Source of the DNA: Agelaius tricolor
Taxonomy: Eukaryota; Chordata; Aves; Passeriformes; Icteridae
Direction: 5' to 3'
DNA: 64,000 bases
Assembly: GCA_023055355.1 (NCBI GenBank)
Contig: JALJCS010000001.1
Coordinates: 22,011,881-22,075,880, forward strand
The notes below the pieces were generated by a model. It ran no database searches. It saw only the letters and a list, made by a program, of their open reading frames with translations, and was not told where the DNA came from. The position numbers and the translations under genes were made by a program. How positions within the stretch are numbered: the stretch's first letter is position 1; each line of letters begins with the position of its first letter. Shown here one piece after another: positions 10,229 through 20,769 of this stretch.

Positions 10229-13200
10229 CTGATGAATCATTTTCTTTAAATTTCTCCAAATTTCCTGACCTCAATCCTGAATAAAATGCAAAATGCATAG
10301 GCTCTGGGATTTATGGCACATTACAATTATTGCAATTTATTATGCACTCTGCTTGAAATGAAACATTTTTAAATATTTCTGCTCCACTGGTTTAAGATGG
10401 ATTAAGATTTAAAAAAGCAAAAACTGCTTAAGCACCAGTAATATGATTCTCTTGCACAAATGCCTAAAATGATACTGTTTATCTTCAGAAGAAAGAGTAG
10501 ATTAGAAGAACACAGCCTCTGACAACCAATTGATTAAATTTAGGGCATTGAGATACATGTTACAAAAGAAGATGAAAGTATTCCTTATTTAAGATTTATT
10601 GTTAAAACAAGAAATTGTATAAAATTTGGATTAAAAAAAATTCAATTGCAATGTAAAAAACGCAGTTGTAGTTTTGCTTTTTAGAGAGGCAAAACTGGTA
10701 AATAAACCTTTGAAGGTTACAAAAACAACTTTTAAATAATTGTAGGTAGGATGGTATATGTGTATGTGAAAGGCAAAGAAATCATAGACACATTCAGGCT
10801 TACACTGGGGAAAAAAATCCCCTCTCTTAAATCATTAGGGAAACATTTATTCAGCAAAGCAAAAATGCATTAAAATATTTTATGATCACTATTATACTAT
10901 TTACAGAGATGTGATCAAATAAAGGCCAAAATGTAGTTCGTTAGCACAGGCTCGTACGTACCACTGACGAGCCACAACAGTGTTTTGAATTCCCCATACA
11001 TTCCTTCCCTTTTCAAAACTTACATTCTCAAAGCAAGCCCTGCTACCAAAGGCTGAAGATTCTGTATTTCATACACTAAAATACATGATGTTAAATTTTT
11101 TGCATAGCAGAAATGAGGCATGTTCAGTGTCACATCTCTGTGCTTTAGAAAAATCTCCAAGAACAGTATCTCAAATGCCCAGTGAAGCCCTTCTTACGTG
11201 GAGCATTTTGAATACACAGAATCTTATTTCCTGTGACATGCAGAAAAGATGAGAAAAAATATGGAAAGATGAAAGAAATAACATCAATCAGCTGTGTGAG
11301 AAAGGAAGATACCTTCTCTTTATATGAACTCTCATTGTTTCCCAGGAACACAGCATAAAAAGATAACACACTTCCTTGCATTTTCTAAAAGGCTCTTGAC
11401 ATAATTTGTGACTTATTAACTAGTGATGCTAAACTCACACTGCACATAAAGCATTAGACACTGTTTCCTGTTTCTTAAAATTTAACACTGAGGAAAATTA
11501 AAATATTTTTCATGCAACGCTTATCTAATATTAAACTTTACATTTGCTTAACAGAGCACAGTCTTCACAATAACAGGGTATATTGCCAAAGGCAGCATGC
11601 AGACTTTTTGGAATTGCTCCCATCTCTTTCGGTTCACCTGTAAAAACATCTACGTGCTCCCTAGGACTGCATCTGTGGCTAGTTTTAAAGAATGACTATC
11701 CATGCAAATAGGCATAATTTCAGCATGAAATAATCTGTAAAATCCCAAAATCAAGACAGTAGTCAATGCTTAGTTTGCAACCAGGATGAAAAAAATAAAC
11801 CAGCTTTTAATACTTAAAAACATTATGTTTATTTTGTAGCCTGTGCTCATGTATTCTGGATGTACTAAAAGAATTTTCAGAGATCTGGTGTCAGAGAGAG
11901 CTATGCAAGGGACATGATGTTTGTTTACATTACTGGTTCCTTGCATACAGGAGATCAAAGAATGATAAAAAAATATATTAAAACCAAAAAATATCATTAA
12001 TTCAGATGCAAAATCCAAACACCTTGACCTATTATCAGTTCTCTGTCTTCAGAGATCTTTTCTTATCAAAAAGTACATTAAGCGAGTTAAGTTTGGTTAC
12101 CTCATGATGAAAATAATAACATAACAAGGATTTCTGCTGCAGGGGCCCAATTCTGCCACCTTCACACCAAGGAGCATCCCACCCTCCAAGCAACGCCCCT
12201 GGAGTCCAGGGATACCAAAATCCTGTTATGTGTGAGGGGTAGGGTCAGGCCCTGCTTGGCAGCGTGTAAAAGACTGTCTCCTGCTTTCTCCCAATTGATG
12301 CAAATGGGGCTTTTCAGGGGGCAGAATCAGGCCTTACAATTAGACCATCACCAAAAAAAACCCCAAAACCTGAGGAATATCAGAAGGGCTGTTTTTGTAA
12401 AGAACTAGCCAAGGCACTGGCATAGAATAAGCCAGGGCTGAGTTTGACCTTTCAGTCCAGTGGTGTTCATTTGAAAGAGATCTAAACTAATTGGAAGACA
12501 ACTGAAAGAGCTCCTGCTTATTTCACCTAAGATACTCTGAAGGCATCTACCATAAAGATAATACTTGCCAATAGGAAAAGAAAACAAACCACAAACAAAA
12601 CCCACCAACACTGAAAACCTTCACGCTTTTCCTTCCTTTTCTGCAGTCAAGCTACGCTTGATTGAGAGCCAGCAATACGTTCCCAGACTCACACCAGAAG
12701 CCTCATGTCAGGTTACAAGTTTTGCACTTTTCCCAGAAAATTCGAGGTGCCTGACCATGGTTCCCCTCTCTCTTGCCCAATCCCAACCAAGGACACACAT
12801 GGGGAGGGCTTGCTGTACCCTTGAGTCAGCAGCTCAGGAAATAGGCTGTCCTGCGCCAGGTTGGAAGGTCATTGCCATGCATCCTTCCTCCCCAGTGTCC
12901 ATTTCCCTCCCCAAGCCCCCGCACCAGCCGCTGCTCCACAGCCCATTCCTGCCACCACAAACATGTGGCAGGAGGTGCTCCAGAGCCACGTCCCCTCCTT
13001 CCCTCGATGGAAGCTGAAAGCATCGGAGTTATCGTACACTTAACCTGGGTATTAAGCAACATCTCCCATTTGCCCTGGTGTTATCCTGAGCCAGCCGGGC
13101 TGCCAGCTTTAAGGCTTACGTGCCTTTCGGCTTAAATATGAGAAATAGTTCTACTTTAGCCTGACAAAACAGAATGGGTATTGAATGGCCAGTTAATATT

Positions 13201-14552
13201 TCATTCTCTGCGGACCAAAACCAATTTGCACCTCAAGGGGAGTGGAATGGCACGTAGAGCGGGATGCAAAATCCCAGCCACAGCAGGCAGAATTCAAGAC
13301 TGATTAGATTAGAACTGAATAAATAAGAAAATCTTGGGGAGGGGGAGAAATAATTAGGAGGTGTGCGTCCTTTAGACAGTCACCAGTACTTTGGCTGTAC
13401 ATTGTCTCAAAACTGTATTTTATATATCTAAAGTCTCTGCCCAGCTCTCCAGAAAAACGGAGCTGGCAAGATAGGCTTTGGTTGTCAAGATCTATGTAGA
13501 AATCTCCAGAAGCACCATTTCTTTCTGAATTGCAGAGTTTTAAATTTGTGAAGGTTAAATTTGGTTTATGCATCGCTTTTGATATTTCTTGCATGCCAAG
13601 TGTAGTTTATGTTAAATTCACTGACCATATCTCCAGCCTCAACTCGCACAATGTGGCTTCCTCAGAAACCAAACGTTTTCCATGCCGATGGCATTAAAAA
13701 TCATACCAAGGATCTCAGCACTTTCTATGTCCATCCATAAATATAGCAGTAGTATTTTATTTACAAATTTACTTTCAAATCTTTTGTTTAAGGAGATATG
13801 ATTACAATGTAGCTATGAATAACCTCTTAACAGCACAGCAGCCACAGACATGGATTTATTTCGTATCCATTTGATATGCATTGACATTTAAAATGGAAAC
13901 AGATTAATTTCTAAGTCTCAAAGAGTTGCTGCTACCAAACCTTTGGCTAGAATGGTTTGTTAAAATGAGTATGATGACAGGTATTTAACCATACTCCCTA
14001 TTAATAAATCAATTTTTGTAATCAATTGTGTTAACTTATCTTGATCTAGAAAGATGTTGATCATTTTCTCCTAGATTAATTCAAACACCTACAGGATGCA
14101 AAGGAGATGTAAATTCAAACGCGCCCTTGTCAGCCCCTTTGAAGAACCTTAGCCTAACCTGAAGAGCCATTAAATACACAGCACAAGAGTGCTAAACTTG
14201 ATGGATATGCTTGGATGAATTCAAGGAGATATCAGTTTATACAGCTGAAATCGTTCCCATCTTTTCACAAGCCAACTACTTTCGTTGGTCCAGAGTCTGT
14301 CTGCTTCATGTCTGCCCATTATGCCAATACCACGCAAGAAATTTAACATGCTTCTGCTAATAGAAATACTTAGATCTTACACTCTAACGCACTACACAAG
14401 GCTATGGCTTTGCCAGAATCAGCCAGGATGCAAAGGATGAAAATTATTCTAGTCAACAGCATTTCATGCACAAAACCACAGCTAAAATTTGAAGAACAGA
14501 TGACATCTGTTCACCATATCTGTTCAGTGCTAAAATCTCATCAGCCACTAAT

Positions 14553-14643
14553 GAGAAAGTGCTACCTTTTTGCACAGCTCTGACACAAGCTTTCTTGGGA
14601 GAAAGTACTACCTTTCTGTACGTTCTAACACAAGTTTTCTTGG
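14553..14643 (+). repeat. Diverged 46-bp tandem duplication in intron 1
   Basis: Two adjacent copies (14553-14598 and 14599-14643) each begin GAGAAAGT, contain a CTACCTTT block and a CACAAG block, and end with TTTTCTTGGG or CTTTCTTGGG. A third GAGAAA start follows at 14644. The copies differ at several bases, so the duplication is not recent. Confidence 0.8.
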
Positions 14644-16249
14644 GAGAAAAGATTATCCAACTCCCTTAGCCGAGATGTCTATCAAAGAATTTGAAACAAG
14701 GCAGTAAGGGTGAGGAACTATTTGGGCAGTAAAAAACTACTTTACTAGGATTTCTCCATAAGAAGAAGCAGTAGCAAAAATCAGTGCCTGATTTACTTCA
14801 AAATTATGCTGCTTCCTCTTTAGCCTTAAAGGAAAAAGCAACCCTTATTTTATGAACCTGGTGATACCCAGGGCCCAATAGAGCAAGGTATTCAGCAATT
14901 CCTATGAATGCCAAACATCCGCAATTCCCATCAACTACAGAGCTCACGAACAGGAGGGATTCGGCATCTCATTAGTTCAGGCCTTTAAACTGGGGAGATG
15001 CAGGGCCCTCCATCACGTAGCCCTGCTCGGCAGTGCTTGAGGAAACAAATCTTTTGAATAAGAAAAAGAAATCAAGCTGCTCAAAGTAGAAAACTGAAAA
15101 CATTTTCCTCCTCTCAAGCCAGTTTGGTCCTTGTTATTTCACTGATCATGAAGAAAATAATTCACATGGCCTCTGTGTAGAGACAATACTGAAAGGTTCT
15201 CAAGATTCCTACTCTGAATTCAGCCCAAGTTTTCCAATATACTATTTTTTCCACGCTATGCGATGTCATTACATCACAATTCTTAAATTACTTAATTTAG
15301 CAGTTAGGCTGCACTTTGAGTCAGAATAAATCACTATTTAGAGACTACAAATTGCAGTATTTACAATCCTGCCCTGAATCGAATTAAACTTTTCAATTTG
15401 AAAATGTGTCCATTCTTATGAACATCTCAATTTATCAAGCAATCATAAAAGAGATAAGTTATACAAACTGAGAGGCCTCAGAATTCAGCAGGCAGGGAAG
15501 TTAACTGTATATACGGACAGTGCCATTCAGCGAATGCAGGATACTTTACAGAATAATTTAATAGGGAGCTGTTAGTGAAAAGTATATACATTGTACTTTT
15601 TATCACAGTTCAACTCCTGAAATGTTGATACTCTGTCTACCCTTGAGTATTAATAAACATTTCACAGAATGTGATATTGCTGCTTAAGGTAAGCTCTGGA
15701 CAAAAAGCAGATAAAATAAATGCAAAATGAGCTGCAGTGGTCGTAAACTTAAAGTAATTGATGGCAACTCAGAGAAAAACTGTGAGAAGAAGACATAAAG
15801 GATATGTACCACATGCAAATCTACGGCTGAGGAAACTGCCTCCATATAATTCATCCTGCACATTGCCAAACCTCTCCAGGCAATGGAAGTGACAAATAAT
15901 CTGAGCTTTTACACCTCACGGTGACACAAACATGTTTCTGTGTCCTGCACTCAACAACACAGCACCTTCTGCCACCAAGCCATGGCCACAGATGTGTGGA
16001 TGTGTTCCACGTGCTCCCCACCCGTCCCCAGACCCGGATGATGGGTTTGGGGTGACACTCGCCATCCAGCCAGAAACACCACGGGGTCTGCTCAGCGCTC
16101 GGGACCTGTGGGAAACTAGCGGCTTTCCAAAGTTCGTCCTGGCAACTTTTGCCCGACATTCAAGGGCACCTCTAGTCTGCAGCCGTGTCCCTTGTTAGCC
16201 CTGACTGAAATTCCCTACTTTGTCAAAGACATTAAGTTAATATCCCGCG

Positions 16250-16760
16250 TACCTTGCTCTTCCGCGGCTGGGGCACAACCACAAGGACGCGACGCTGGCC
16301 CCTCGCGGAGCTCCATCCCGCCTCGGCCGCGCCCCCGGCACGGCCCGCGGGCACTGATCCCGCGCCGCTTCCCGCTGCTGACCCCGCCGCCCCGGCTCTC
16401 CCGGCGCAGGGAGGCGGCGGCGCCCGGGACCCCCCGGCCCCGCTCCGCGGCCGCCCCCCCCGGCGCGCACCTGCCCGCAGCGCCCCGCACCTGCCCCGGC
16501 CCCGCCAGACGCCGCGCAGGGACCGCGGGCGGCCGCGCAACTTTCTCCCTCTCTGCAAAGAGCCGCGGGCCCCGCTCCGCCCCCGCGGAGTGCCCGGTGC
16601 CGGGGAGCTGTGGCCCGGAGCCCGTCGGGCCGCCCGCTCCTGTCGGGCCCCGCGATCTCGGCGCACCCCCCCCAGCGCTGCCCTGCGCGCCCCCTCCGCG
16701 CAGGCCCCACGCCCCCCAGCACCGCTCCCTCCTGCGCTTTAACTCCGTGCAAACACATGG
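16250..16760 (-). promoter_or_regulatory. PROX1: CpG-rich block A with possible alternative PROX1 first exon
   Basis: This stretch of about 500 bp is extremely GC- and CpG-rich and is separated from the larger island by about 1 kb of ordinary sequence. On the minus strand it contains donor-like sites: AAG|GTACGC with the exon end at 16253, and GCAG|GTGCGC with the exon end at 16471. An exon ending at either could splice to exon 2. Long open frames here on both strands are a by-product of GC richness and are not annotated. Confidence 0.45.
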
Positions 16761-17827
16761 CAAAGTGAGCCGGGTCACTCAGCCGCTAAACAGAAAATCG
16801 AAAAAGCCAAGAAAGATCTCCATCAACGGCTAAGAAAGAATTAAATCCCCCCGGAGGAAAAAAAAAATCAACAAACAACAACCAAACAAATAGAAAGTAC
16901 CAATAATCCTAATCTTTTCCCAGATCAAGGCTCTTATCCCGCGACTTGCATTTGATCTCTTCTCATGTGCTCGCTACCTACCACTCAAATCCCATTTTCT
17001 ATACATTTCCACCATTCGTGGCTCGTCCCACGCTTGGAAATGAAAAAGTAATTGCAAGGGTAAGAAGAGTAAGAATAAAAAGTCCCTGTCCTTCCCGGCT
17101 TGGGTTAAAAAGGAGAAGTAGCGACATGCAAATGACAGGCAAATTGGAAGAGACAAAAAGCAAGGCAGCTATAATAAACAGGACAAAGAGGAGGCTCGGA
17201 GGAGCGGAGCAGGAGTTTAAAGCGGGGATGGGGAACTTCGGCGGGGACGGGGGGAGAAAGAAGCTCGGAACAACAAGAAGCCAAATACTCGCTGCGCTTT
17301 CCGTCCCCGCAAAACTGCCCTCCAACCCACGGAATAAAATAAAGATCGGTCCACAAAAGGTGGCAGCGAGAGAGCGAAGGGGAAGGGGGGGAGGATCACC
17401 TAACAACGAGCAGGTCACTTACTCTTCAGCCCTGGGCAGGCTACGATGAGCGCTCCATCGGGCTCCTTACCGCTCACAAATCCTTACCGCTTTATCTACC
17501 GGGGAATTAAAACTACTCAGCTAATAAAGTCACTGCAATTTTGCCCCCTGGAAAAAGAAGCACAGGTTTGATAACGGTGATCAATATTTTGCTGGGGATT
17601 TCATCACCGCCCCCCTCCCCCCGGACCATTTAGAGCAGCCCAAGCAAGTGCGAATTTAGGGGTAAAAAAAAAAAAAATTTAAAAAAACCCCGAAAGACCT
17701 GAAAAGCCCGAGAAAGCGGGGAGGGACGGAGGGGGCGCGGAGGGGGAGCGGGTACTTACTCGGTGCAAAGGCGACGAAACTGAGCCTCGCTTTTTTTTTT
17801 TTGCCGGTGGAACGAGAGAAAGGGCGA

Positions 17828-17912
17828 CACGCACACGCACATGCACACACACACACACACACAGCACACGCGCCCCGCACACGCACACACGCACACGCGG
17901 ACACGCGCGCGC
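17828..17912 (+). repeat. CA-rich microsatellite in the candidate first exon
   Basis: A pure CA run of ten repeats (17844-17863) is embedded in imperfect CACG and CGCA repeats. On the PROX1 sense strand it is GT-rich. If the first-exon model is right, it lies in the 5' UTR. Confidence 0.85.
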
Positions 17913-18091
17913 AGCCGGCAGCCCCTGATGCCGCTGATGAATATGATAATCGCGCGGGGGAGGGCGAGCGAGCGCGGGCGGGAGCGCGGGCAGCGGGCAG
18001 CGGCCGCGGGGCTGCGGGCGCCGAGCGGAGCGGAGCGCAGCGGAGCGGCGGGCGCCGAGCGGAGCGGGGGCGGCGGGAGCGGCGCGGGGCA

Positions 18092-18118
18092 GGGCTGGGC
18101 TGGGCTGGGCTGGGCTGG
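18092..18118 (+). repeat. GGGCT pentanucleotide array
   Basis: Five direct GGGCT units follow a longer stretch (about 18028-18080) of loosely repeated GGAGC/GCGGA. The array lies at the predicted start of PROX1 transcription and would read as repeated AGCCC in the RNA. Confidence 0.85.
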
Positions 18119-18149
18119 CCGAGCCGAGCAGCGCTCCGCACCGCCACAA

Positions 18150-18235
18150 GATTTACTTTAAGACACAGCTGAAGGAAACAGGAAGACTAGACGTCACACT
18201 CGGAGTGACGTGGGCCCGGCCCGGCGCCCAATCGG
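18150..18235 (-). promoter_or_regulatory. PROX1: Proximal-promoter-like cluster for PROX1
   Basis: Read towards PROX1 (minus strand) the order is an inverted CCAAT box (CCAAT on plus at 18228-18232), CACGTCAC, GTGACGTC, CTTCCTGTTTCC (two ETS-type GGAA cores on plus), a CAGCTG E-box, then TTAAAGTAAA as a weak TATA-like box. The two CRE/ATF half-sites form an inverted repeat: ACGTCAC at 18191-18197 and GTGACGT at 18205-18211. The cluster is at a sensible distance upstream of the donor at 17759. Binding and direction are inferred; the CCAAT and CRE elements could also serve divergent transcription. Confidence 0.5.
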
Positions 18236-18864
18236 GAGGCTCCTTGGGACGGACGGGGGGGACGGGGAGAACTTGGCAGGAGCGGGGAGAGAGGAGAGGG
18301 GAGCGCGGGGGGGTGAGGGTCGCCCCGCCCCGTCCCCGCGGGAAGGTGGCGGCGGCCGCTCACCTGCGGCGGGGACGGACAGACGGACGGACGGACGCGG
18401 GGCGGGAGCGCCGGCAGAAGCGGCCCGACGGGGCGCCCCGCTCACCTCTGCCGCGCACCGGCGAGGGGCGGACAACAGCCGCCCCGCGTGGAGAGGGGTG
18501 GGTGACAAACTTTAGGAGAGTCACCCCCGCGTGGGCGGGGGCTGCTCTGCGGTGCCCCGTGCGGTAAAGTTTTCCACGCGAGAAGGCTTCCGCAGAGCAG
18601 TGTCGGGGCCACGGGGTGCGCCTCTTTGGCGCGTCAAGCATCGGGCGCTGGAGCAAACGCGCGTCCGCGGGCGCTGCCGCCCCACGCGGGTCACAAACTT
18701 GGGGAGACACGGGCCCGCGGCCGCCCAGCCCGCGGCACGGCGTCCCTCGCCGCCGCTCAGTGCCAGCGGCTCCGCCGCGCCTCGCGGGGCTGTCAGCAGC
18801 AGCCGCGCGGGCATTTTCCACGTGGGAGGCAGGAAATAAACACGAACTCGAGCATCAGGTTGCG

Positions 18865-19311
18865 GCGCGTGGAACAACCGGTGGTACTGAGACACGGGTC
18901 TTCGCTGCTGGCGGCCCCGGCCCCCTGCGCAGCGCGCCCCAAGTTTAGCTCAACTTAACCCTATCCCATCCCGCTCCCGGCGGGCTCCGGTGGAAAGCTT
19001 GGGGAAAAAAAATTGGGAGATGAAAAAAACCACAGTAGTGGATCTCGGCTGGTCCGGGCTGCGATCCGGACCGTAACCTGTCGGGCGCGCTCTGTCTCGC
19101 CCGACCGCGGCTTTCCGCAGCGCGGGACAGGGAGCACCCGCACCCCTGCCCCTGCCGCTGCCATTTGCCCGACCGCTGCCGGCGGGGAGGCGAGGCTGAA
19201 CGAGGGGAAACAGCCTCTGGCTTGCGGACAGCGGGGGATACACCAGGGAGAGGGAATAAGTCCTGCGGAGGGCCGAGCAGCAGCGCAGCGCTGCAGGGCG
19301 CTCGGCGACAG
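18865..19311 (+). ncRNA. Candidate first exon of a divergent PROX1-AS1-like transcript
   Basis: A near-perfect plus-strand donor, ACAG|GTAAGG, has its exon end at 19311. An AT-rich AAATAAA patch at 18832-18840 inside otherwise GC-rich sequence could act as a weak TATA element. In mammals a divergent antisense RNA (PROX1-AS1) starts next to PROX1 and runs away from it, which fits this strand and position. Neither the start nor downstream exons could be fixed from sequence. Confidence 0.3.
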
Positions 19312-20738
19312 GTAAGGACGGCGCTGCCTGGCCGGGCCCGTCCGCCCGCGCCCGCCCCTCGGGGCGGCGGGAGTGGGAGTCCCGAGTGGAGGGGAGAGCC
19401 CCGATGGGGCCAGGGCTGCCAGGGCAGGCGCACCAAAACTTGGCTCTGCCACTCTGTGCCAGCGGCGAGGGGCCGGGCCGCACCTCGCCCCCTGCTCGCC
19501 CTGGTGCCGGTGCCGCCGCTGAGGCGGACAGCTGCTCCGCTCGTCCCGCTTCCACTGTGAACATCCGTCTCACTAGAGGGGAGCCGCGGCGCCGGCCCCT
19601 CGCCTGGGCGCGGACAGCAGGCTGTGCCCTGTGAGAGGGCTGCCCTCCGTGCCAAAAGTTTGGGAGCCGGCCCGGGCAGCACACCCGCCCTCCAGGGCCA
19701 GCCGCTGCCCTGCCCGCGGCGGTGAAACGCGTGTGCCCCGCGCCGGCTCCTCTGTGCCCGCCGCCGGGCCCGGCTGCCGCCGCCTCGGGTCGGGGGCGGC
19801 TCCGCGGTGCCTCCGCGGCGGGAGCGGGGTCACTAACGCGGGTGCATGAACAACGATACAAGCCACCGCAGCCGATCTCTGAGAAATCGCCCGGGACCGG
19901 CTGAAGGGGCTGCTGGAGCTGTCGCAGGGAGCTGCTCCGAATTAAAAAAATTACATGTCCCTGCCGGTGCCGGGATCGCGAGGAGATGCGGCCGCTCTCG
20001 CCCTAGAGCCCGGTGCCCGAGCGAGGCGAAACCTCCGGCGGCGGCAGCGGCGCCCGGCCCGTCGGGGCTCGCAGGCGGGCGGGGGCCCGGCCGCTCGGGG
20101 CTCCCCGGCTCCGCGGCACTCAGAGAGCCGCTCCTCGGGGTCGGGGACCCTCGCAAGAGCCCTGCTGTGCCGTGCTGCCTTCCGAGGCCCGGCCGGGGCC
20201 GGCGCTGGCCAGCCCCGCGCTGTGAGTGCGCAGGAATCCCCGGTGTAACGGGGCGCATCCCGGGACGCCGCGCTGCTGCCGCTCTGCTCCCGCAGTCCGA
20301 GCGCTGGGCGGCCCCGCATCGGTGCCCGGTGCCCGTGGCGCCCTCCAGGCCCGCGAAAGTGCCGGGACGGCTTTGCCGAGAATTATTTTAACGTGACACC
20401 TTTCGAGACAGGAGCACCGGGCCCTCCGCCGCCGGCAGCGATGGGGATGCGGCTGGCACGGCCCGACGGGAGCGGCCGGGGCTGCGCTGCGCTCCGCGGG
20501 CGCGGAGAGGCGGCACGGCCGGCCCGGGGCAGGTCCCGCGGGCTCTTGCGGGGCTCGGCTGCCGGGGTGACACACTCAGCCTCCCGGTGTAGCTGTAAGT
20601 GCTGCAGGGGCTGCGAGACAAGGGTGCAGAAGTGTGTCTGGACGCAGGAGGAGATAGGCTAAATTTGGCGGGGGAATGTCTCGCTCGGACGCTTTCTTTT
20701 TTTTTTTTTTTCCCCTTTTTGTTTTGTTTGTTTTTTGT

Positions 20739-20746
20739 TATAAAAG
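20739..20746 (+). promoter_or_regulatory. Consensus TATA box at the island edge
   Basis: TATAAAAG on the plus strand lies just beyond the upstream edge of the CpG island, after a T-rich tract (20694-20737). It could support plus-strand initiation near 20770 for a non-coding transcript. A single TATA match is weak evidence. Confidence 0.2.
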
Positions 20747-20769
20747 ACACCGAGATACTCGTAGAGAAG

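Larger units (their letters stand above)
10208..17759 (-). other. PROX1: PROX1 intron 1 (inferred span)
   Basis: The region between the exon 2 acceptor and the best candidate first-exon donor is AT-rich, with no convincing ORF and no CR1. It contains a 46-bp tandem duplication near 14.6 kb, repeat-free AT-rich stretches, and at its upstream end the CpG-rich block at 16250-16760, which may hold an alternative first exon. If that block is the real start, the intron is about 1.5 kb shorter. Confidence 0.5.
17760..18120 (-). other. PROX1: Candidate non-coding first exon of PROX1
   Basis: A strong donor, CGA|GTAAGT on the minus strand, begins at 17759. Upstream of it, after GC-rich sequence, lies a promoter-like cluster at 18150-18235 with a TTAAAG box, suggesting transcription starts near 18120. 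The RNA would contain a UG-rich microsatellite and a CCCAG-type repeat. Another donor (AGA|GTAAGT, exon end 17423) could extend the exon. No coding potential is claimed. The start and end are sequence-based guesses that need transcript data. Confidence 0.4.
17900..20640. promoter_or_regulatory. PROX1: Large CpG island of the PROX1 promoter region
   Basis: The island is very GC-rich with abundant CpG, in strong contrast to the AT-rich flanks. It contains the core cluster at 18150-18235 and minus-strand donors CGCAG|GTGAGC (exon end 18364) and CAGAG|GTGAGC (exon end 18446), which suggest alternative upstream first exons. It also holds a CACGTG E-box at 18819-18824 and a plus-strand donor at 19312. 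Broad islands like this are typical of Polycomb-regulated developmental genes. The long overlapping open frames here look spurious. Confidence 0.85.

Noticed and set aside
18950..19861. 303-codon minus-strand open frame in the CpG island, with other long frames at 16192-16833 and 19846-20391
   Set aside because: GC-rich DNA has few stop codons, so long frames appear on all strands at once. Composition is Arg/Pro/Ala/Gly repeat-like and no domain is visible.
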